Of a stretch of 10,012 nt of DNA, positions 6,195 through 10,012 are shown in pieces. Numbering within the stretch: the first letter of the stretch is position 1; each line of letters starts with the position of its first letter. Below the pieces are notes generated by a model that searched no databases, had not been told where the DNA came from, and worked only from the letters and a program-made list of their open reading frames with translations. This stretch comes from Bacteroidota bacterium (GTDB lineage: Bacteria > Bacteroidota > Bacteroidia > Sphingobacteriales > Sphingobacteriaceae): assembly GCA_013288465.1 (NCBI GenBank), contig JABDBT010000085.1:1-10012 (forward strand), written 5' to 3'. Made by a program: the position numbers and the translations under genes.

Positions 6195-6959
6195 CTAAAA
6201 ATCAATCTTCAAATTCATTACCGATGGATTTTTTATTACATCATCCATATCGGCTATAAGGGTTACCCGCTTCCTGTCGGCAGATAGTATAGCTTTGGGG
6301 TTATTTACTTTCTTTACCGGTTTGGCGAAATTTAAAACCACTTTATAGGGCATATCTATCAACATAGCCTTAGCCATAGCGAAGGTTGACGCGGTTTTCT
6401 TTAAAAATGCTTTGAATTTTGTCTTGTCAATTACCCTGTAAAATTTATGCGGAGTAACTTCGTACGAATAATAATCCTGCCCTACAGCTAATTGTTGCGC
6501 ATCGAACCCCTTCGCCTGTTTGGTGTTTTTTGCGACATTATTAAGTTGATTACTCATTGACAGTTTTGAAATGTGTTGCAGGTAGTATTGCAGGTCGGCA
6601 GCATTTTTTGCCTGGTGGCTAACACTCACCTTCATAATGCTCTTTTTAAGGTCCATTTTTATAGCCAAACTGCTGCTTTTAGCCATATTAGCCTCGTCGG
6701 CATTCATTTTCTGTTGAGTGCTGTCGGGCAATGCGCTGTAAAAATTTAACGTTGTGTCTTTTACCAGGCCAAATTGCGGAGTTTCTTTAACAGAATCGGT
6801 CATCAGGTTCATTAAAACAGATACGGCCTTGCCCATATCAAACCCATACACCACATTGCATGACCCATCCAGTTTAAAATCATAATGCTCCTCAATATCC
6901 ACACACGAGGTGAAGCAACACATGATCAATAATACAAACGGGATGTAAAGTTTTTTCAT
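6195..6959 (-). CDS. Outer-membrane-type lipoprotein of unknown function
   Basis: The 254-residue protein begins with a lipoprotein signal peptide: KK, a hydrophobic core (LYIPFVLLIMCC) and the lipobox FTSC, with Cys19 as the acylation site. The next residues, VDIEEH, are acidic (Asp21, Glu23, Glu24). In Bacteroidota, acidic residues just after the Cys can act as a surface-export signal, so it may face outside. The mature part opens with a beta pattern, HYDFKLDGSCNVVYGFDMG, that looks like a repeated 'dgs-v-y-f-l' strand unit. It ends with another beta pattern (MPYKVVLNFAKPVKKVNNPKAI, then ADRKRVTLIADMDD). This is reminiscent of LppM-like lipoproteins, but I cannot assign a family firmly. The gene is convergent with folD and divergent from queE. 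It has a well-formed promoter whose -7 element lies 5 nt before the ATG. The function is unknown. Confidence 0.85.
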   Translation of the reverse strand: MKKLYIPFVLLIMCCFTSCVDIEEHYDFKLDGSCNVVYGFDMGKAVSVLMNLMTDSVKETPQFGLVKDTTLNFYSALPDSTQQKMNADEANMAKSSSLAIKMDLKKSIMKVSVSHQAKNAADLQYYLQHISKLSMSNQLNNVAKNTKQAKGFDAQQLAVGQDYYSYEVTPHKFYRVIDKTKFKAFLKKTASTFAMAKAMLIDMPYKVVLNFAKPVKKVNNPKAILSADRKRVTLIADMDDVIKNPSVMNLKIDF

Positions 6960-6964
6960 CTGAT

Positions 6965-6995
6965 CAAAGCTAACTAATAATTAAGCTTAAAGCAA
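6965..6995 (-). promoter_or_regulatory. Promoter of the lipoprotein gene
   Basis: On the minus strand, TAGCTTTG (6972-6965) matches TAnnTTTG. TTG (6995-6993) lies exactly 20 bp upstream as the -33 element. The ATG follows the -7 element after only 5 nt, so the transcript should be leaderless or nearly so. The -33 region lies inside the A/G-rich repeat shared with 9694-9833. Confidence 0.68.
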
Positions 6996-7092
6996 CAAGA
7001 TAAAAGCAGAAAGCTTATAATCGATAAAACTGTGACATAGCGTATAATCACCGAAATCTCACCTTTCTGCTTTAACCTTTTACCTTTCGCCT
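6981..7092. repeat. A/G-rich repeat with inverted arms between divergent genes
   Basis: AAAGCAGAAAG (7003-7013) is the exact reverse complement of CTTTCTGCTTT (7063-7073). The flanks keep imperfect symmetry, with AAGCTTAAAGC on the left and CCTTTTACCTTTCGCC on the right. The 17-mer TAAAAGCAGAAAGCTTA (7001-7017) recurs exactly, inverted, at 9805-9821, so the two intergenic elements belong to one family. Confidence 0.65.
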
Positions 7093-7100
7093 CAAAAAAC

Positions 7101-7108
7101 TACCTTTG
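7101..7108 (+). promoter_or_regulatory. Likely -7 element of queE, 4 nt before its ATG
   Basis: TACCTTTG matches TAnnTTTG and is followed by CCCC and then ATG. I see no TTG at the -33 spacing. If used, the mRNA would be essentially leaderless. Confidence 0.5.
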
Positions 7109-7112
7109 CCCC

Positions 7113-7736
7113 ATGGCACACCAGGTTCCGGAAGATGGCACGTTGCTTCCTTTGATGGAAGAGTTTTATACAATACAGGGGGAAGGATATCATACCGGTA
7201 AAGCCGCTTATTTCATTCGCCTTGGCGGCTGCGATGTAGGCTGTCACTGGTGCGATGTAAAAGAAAGCTGGGATGCCGAACTGCATCCGCTAACCGCCGC
7301 CGACAAGATAGTTGAAAACGCAAGCATCCATCCTTCTAAAGCTGTAGTAGTTACGGGTGGTGAGCCGTTGATATACAACCTGGATTACCTGACCGCGCAA
7401 TTGCAGCAAAAAGGTATTAAAACATTTATTGAAACCTCAGGCGCTTACCCATTGTCTGGCAATTGGGATTGGATATGCCTGTCGCCAAAAAAATTCAAAT
7501 CACCTACCCCTGCTGTTGCCCAACATGCCGACGAGCTTAAAGTGATCATATTTAATAAATCTGATTTTCTTTTTGCCGAAGAACATGCCCGGTTGGTATC
7601 GCCTTCGTGTAAGCTTTACCTGCAACCCGAGTGGTCAAAATCAAAAGAGATGACACCGCTCATTGTTGAGTATGTAATGAATAACCCAAAGTGGGAAATA
7701 TCGTTACAAACACATAAATATTTAAATATCCCCTAA
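7113..7736 (+). CDS. queE: 7-carboxy-7-deazaguanine synthase (radical SAM, QueE)
   Basis: QueE converts 6-carboxy-5,6,7,8-tetrahydropterin to 7-carboxy-7-deazaguanine, the ring-contraction step leading to preQ0 and queuosine in tRNA. It uses a [4Fe-4S] cluster, SAM and Mg2+. The 207-residue product shows the N-terminal substrate motif EEFYTIQGEG (16-25) and the cluster motif GGCDVGCHWCD. Cys40, Cys44 and Cys47 give CX3CX2C, the standard radical-SAM form. The SAM-binding GGEP is at 82-85, ETSGAYP follows, and the typical C-terminal end reads LQTHKYLNIP. Length and all key residues are normal. No other queuosine gene is in the window, so it stands alone, divergent from the lipoprotein gene. A TAnnTTTG element lies 4 nt before the ATG. 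The next gene starts 61 nt downstream on the same strand. Confidence 0.96.
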   Translation: MAHQVPEDGTLLPLMEEFYTIQGEGYHTGKAAYFIRLGGCDVGCHWCDVKESWDAELHPLTAADKIVENASIHPSKAVVVTGGEPLIYNLDYLTAQLQQKGIKTFIETSGAYPLSGNWDWICLSPKKFKSPTPAVAQHADELKVIIFNKSDFLFAEEHARLVSPSCKLYLQPEWSKSKEMTPLIVEYVMNNPKWEISLQTHKYLNIP

Positions 7737-7797
7737 TAAGTATTAAGTTATTATTTAATATCAGTAACTTAGAATACTGACAAATGTACCTAAGGGG

Positions 7798-9696
7798 ATG
7801 AGAACTATAGTCCTGCTGATTTTTCTGCTTTTTTTAACCCGGATTGTTTACTCACAACAACCTTATTCAACTTCAAACAGGGAAGCTATAAAATATTTTG
7901 CCTTAGCTAATGAAGATCTGGACAATAACCTTTATGAGGAAAGCATTTTAAAGCTCCAAAAGGCAATCAGCAGCGACGATAAATTCATAGAGGCTTATGC
8001 GCTATTAGGCGATATATATCGTCTAAAGAAAAACACCAAACTAACGATAGAGACATTTAAAAAGGTTATTGCGCTTAACCCCGAGTTTAGCCGGGCAGTT
8101 TACATTAAATTAGGAGAAACCGAGGTAAATGACGCGCAATATGCCGAGGCGGAGCAACATTTGGAAAAATATTTAACCTATCCAAACATCCCAAAGCAGA
8201 ACATTTTTGCAGCACAAAAACTAATAAACGATTGTAAATTCAGTATCGAAGCCTTACAGCACCCGGTTCCATTTAAACCGGTTAACCTGGGACCCGAAAT
8301 TAACACTGGTGATGATGAGTATTCGCCGGTAGCTACTGCCGATGAAAAAACGCTGATATTTACCAGGCAAATAAACGGTAACGAGGATTTTTACCAAAGC
8401 ATTAAAAAAGATGGTAAATGGCAAACTGCTACCTATTTAAGCGATAAGATCAATACGCCTAATTTTAATGAAGGATCAGAGGCAATATCGCAGGATGGTA
8501 AATTCCTGTTTTTTACCGGCTGTAACCGCCCGGATGGGCTTGGCCGGTGCGATATTTATATCGCACAGAAAAAAGGTAACGATTGGAGTAAACCATTTGA
8601 TCTGAGTCCGCCGGTAAATACATCCGGCTGGGAATCACAGCCATCCATCAGCGCCGATGGGCGTACGCTTTACTTTGTAAGTAACCGAAAGGGTGGTTAT
8701 GGCGGTTACGATATCTGGAAATCAAAATTAACAGATAAGGGATGGGGCGAGCCCGAAAATTTAGGGCCAAATATAAATACTTCTTATAACGAACAATCAC
8801 CATTTATTCATGCGGATGATAGTACACTCTATTTTTGCTCAAACGGATGGCCCGGTATGGGTGGGCAGGACCTGTTTGTAAGTAAATTAGGTAAAGACGG
8901 CGTATGGCAGAAGCCAACAAACTTAGGCTACCCTATTAATACGAATGGCGACGAAAGCGGGCTAACCGTTTCGGCAAATGGCTCAACTGCTTACTTTTCT
9001 TCAAATAATTTAAACGGGCAGGGCGGCTTTGATATCTATACATTTGAAATGCCTGCAAAAGTAAGGCCTCATATAGTAACTTATGTAAAAGGTATTGTTA
9101 ATGATGCCAAAACCAGGCAGCCGCTGGAAGCCGCAGTAGAAATTATTGACCTGCAAAACAACCTGCCTGTATATCGCGACTATAGTGATGCCACACAGGG
9201 CGATTTTTTAGCTACACTTACAGCCGGTAAAAATTATGGTTTAAATATTTCAAAAAGCGGCTATCTCTTTTATTCCGAGAATTTTTCGCTGATAGGGCAT
9301 GAATCAAATAAACCATTTGACATTTTGGTTTTACTTGATCCTATCGAGATCGGCAATAAAACGATATTGAAAAATATCTTTTTCGATATTAACAAGTTCG
9401 ACATTAAGCCCGAATCAAAACCTGAATTACAGAAGCTTATTGATTTTTTAACATTTAATCCCAACCTGCATGTTGAAATTTCAGGACATACGGATAATAT
9501 TGGTAATGACCAGGCCAATCAGAAGCTATCAGAAAGCCGCGCAAAATCTGTTTACGACTACCTGGTTGCCAATAATATTGACCCTGCAAGGCTGGTATTT
9601 AAAGGATACGGCAAAACCCAGCCAATTGCATCAAATGACACTGAAGAAGACCGAAGCAAAAACCGCAGGACAGAGTTTAAAGTAATAGCGAAGTAA
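7798..9696 (+). CDS. OmpA-family protein with TPR, PD40 propeller and CRD domains (PorE-like architecture)
   Basis: The 632-residue protein has a Sec signal peptide with a likely SPase I cut after VYS (residue 19). There is no lipobox. TPR-like helices span ~28-150. PD40/WD40-like beta-propeller repeats span ~160-420, with repeated units such as SADGRTLYFVSNRKGGYGGY followed by DIWKSK. A carboxypeptidase regulatory-like domain covers ~428-515 (VKGIVNDAKTRQPLEAAVEI). An OmpA_C peptidoglycan-binding domain covers ~520-632. There Asp566 (GHTDN) and Arg581 (SESRA) are 15 residues apart, as in OmpA proteins that bind diaminopimelate. The domain order equals that of PorE, a periplasmic part of the type IX secretion system, but Bacteroidota encode many such paralogues and PorE is a lipoprotein. 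No porP/sprF partner lies next to it. It likely anchors an envelope complex to peptidoglycan; a T9SS role is possible, not shown. Confidence 0.9.
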   Translation: MRTIVLLIFLLFLTRIVYSQQPYSTSNREAIKYFALANEDLDNNLYEESILKLQKAISSDDKFIEAYALLGDIYRLKKNTKLTIETFKKVIALNPEFSRAVYIKLGETEVNDAQYAEAEQHLEKYLTYPNIPKQNIFAAQKLINDCKFSIEALQHPVPFKPVNLGPEINTGDDEYSPVATADEKTLIFTRQINGNEDFYQSIKKDGKWQTATYLSDKINTPNFNEGSEAISQDGKFLFFTGCNRPDGLGRCDIYIAQKKGNDWSKPFDLSPPVNTSGWESQPSISADGRTLYFVSNRKGGYGGYDIWKSKLTDKGWGEPENLGPNINTSYNEQSPFIHADDSTLYFCSNGWPGMGGQDLFVSKLGKDGVWQKPTNLGYPINTNGDESGLTVSANGSTAYFSSNNLNGQGGFDIYTFEMPAKVRPHIVTYVKGIVNDAKTRQPLEAAVEIIDLQNNLPVYRDYSDATQGDFLATLTAGKNYGLNISKSGYLFYSENFSLIGHESNKPFDILVLLDPIEIGNKTILKNIFFDINKFDIKPESKPELQKLIDFLTFNPNLHVEISGHTDNIGNDQANQKLSESRAKSVYDYLVANNIDPARLVFKGYGKTQPIASNDTEEDRSKNRRTEFKVIAK

Positions 9697-9833
9697 GCTG
9701 AAAGGTAAAAGCTTAAAGACTAAAGCAAAAAGCTTAAAGTACTATCGCAAAAAAGGTGGATACAAATTGCACCACCCTTCTATTATTTTAAGAAAACCGA
9801 TCTTTAAGCTTTCTGCTTTTACCTTTCAGCTTA
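9694..9833. repeat. 19-bp inverted repeat spanning the stop codons of two convergent genes
   Basis: TAAGCTGAAAGGTAAAAGC (9694-9712) is the exact reverse complement of 9815-9833. A second, inner pair, AAGCTTAAAG (9730-9739) and CTTTAAGCTT (9802-9811), extends the symmetry. The outer three bases are the stop codons of the OmpA-family gene (9694-9696) and of the minus-strand gene (9831-9833). A small GGTGG/CCACC pair lies near the centre. It shares the word TAAAAGCAGAAAGCTTA with 7001-7017. Confidence 0.85.
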
Positions 9834-10010
9834 GTTCCCCATTTCAGAGATAAACTTGATGCGCATTAACTGCACCTCTTCGCGGGTATAATCGTCACTG
9901 CCTAATTCAACTAAAGCGTCATCAATCGAATCTATTTCAGCTGTGCGGAAGTAATCAAACACCTCGTCCTGCTTATCTTCATCAATAACCTCATCAATAT
10001 AATAGTTAAG
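9831..10010 (-). CDS. 3' end of an unknown acidic protein, cut by the window edge
   Basis: An open minus-strand frame enters from the right edge and ends with TAA at 9833-9831. It gives 59 residues of the C terminus and no start codon in the window. The sequence is strongly acidic and looks helical: it opens with YYIDEVIDEDKQDEVFDYF, then IDSIDDALVELGSDDYTREE, and finishes VQLMRIKFISEMGN. Dense D/E with regularly spaced hydrophobic residues and no stop over 180 bases support real coding. The stop coincides with the end of the inverted repeat shared with the OmpA-family gene, as expected for a convergent pair. I do not recognise the family. Without the N terminus its function cannot be guessed, and no signal peptide or motif can be judged. 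Confidence 0.7.
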   Translation of the reverse strand, partial: LNYYIDEVIDEDKQDEVFDYFRTAEIDSIDDALVELGSDDYTREEVQLMRIKFISEMGN

Positions 10011-10012
10011 GT

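Noticed and set aside
7787..7794. TACCTAAG before the OmpA-family gene as a -7 element
   Set aside because: Only six of eight motif positions match and no -33 TTG is present; the gene may be co-transcribed with queE.
9470..9685. 71-codon plus-strand frame inside the OmpA_C region
   Set aside because: It is a shifted reading of the conserved OmpA_C domain and shows no protein features of its own.

Overview
The window looks like chromosomal DNA of a Bacteroidota bacterium, most likely Sphingobacteriaceae (Mucilaginibacter/Pedobacter type). Four things point there. Several genes have the Bacteroidota promoter element TAnnTTTG just upstream. Shine-Dalgarno sequences are essentially absent. There is a secreted protein with TPR, PD40, carboxypeptidase-regulatory-like and OmpA_C domains, an architecture typical of the phylum. 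A lipoprotein carries acidic residues right after the acylated cysteine. The genus is an inference, not a database result.

Layout. 2-403 is the 3' part of a YdeI/OmpD-associated-type gene, closed by a perfect 33-nt palindrome. 475-1834 is a compact regulatory unit: an ArsR-type repressor gene with a clear promoter carrying two operator-like dyads, then two tandem paralogous SRPBCC (AHSA1-type) genes and a strong intrinsic terminator. A minus-strand gene (1852-2352) encodes a small exported SHOCT-domain protein. 2353-2886 has no convincing gene and holds short repeats and a hairpin. It leads into a hicB-hicA toxin-antitoxin pair (2887-3310). Then come housekeeping genes: lepA/EF4 (3346-5133) and folD (5228-6109), separated by a perfect 25-bp inverted repeat that touches the folD start codon. 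A minus-strand lipoprotein gene (6195-6959) converges on folD across a 22-bp inverted repeat. It is divergent from queE (7113-7736), the radical-SAM enzyme of 7-deazaguanine (queuosine) synthesis. A PorE-like OmpA-family gene (7798-9696) follows. It converges on a partial minus-strand gene of unknown function that runs off the right edge (9831-10010).

How it works together. This is mostly an ordinary chromosomal neighbourhood with two small accessory units, arsR-SRPBCC-SRPBCC and hicBA. The main interest lies in the non-coding DNA. Nearly every intergenic gap carries a different long inverted repeat set within 0-8 nt of the flanking stop or start codons. Two gaps share a 17-bp identical word, which suggests dispersed extragenic repeat families. 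Three genes (lepA, the lipoprotein gene, queE) have TAnnTTTG only 4-6 nt before their ATG, which predicts leaderless or nearly leaderless transcripts. I found no CRISPR array, transposase, tRNA or rRNA, and no strong case for an undescribed multi-gene system.
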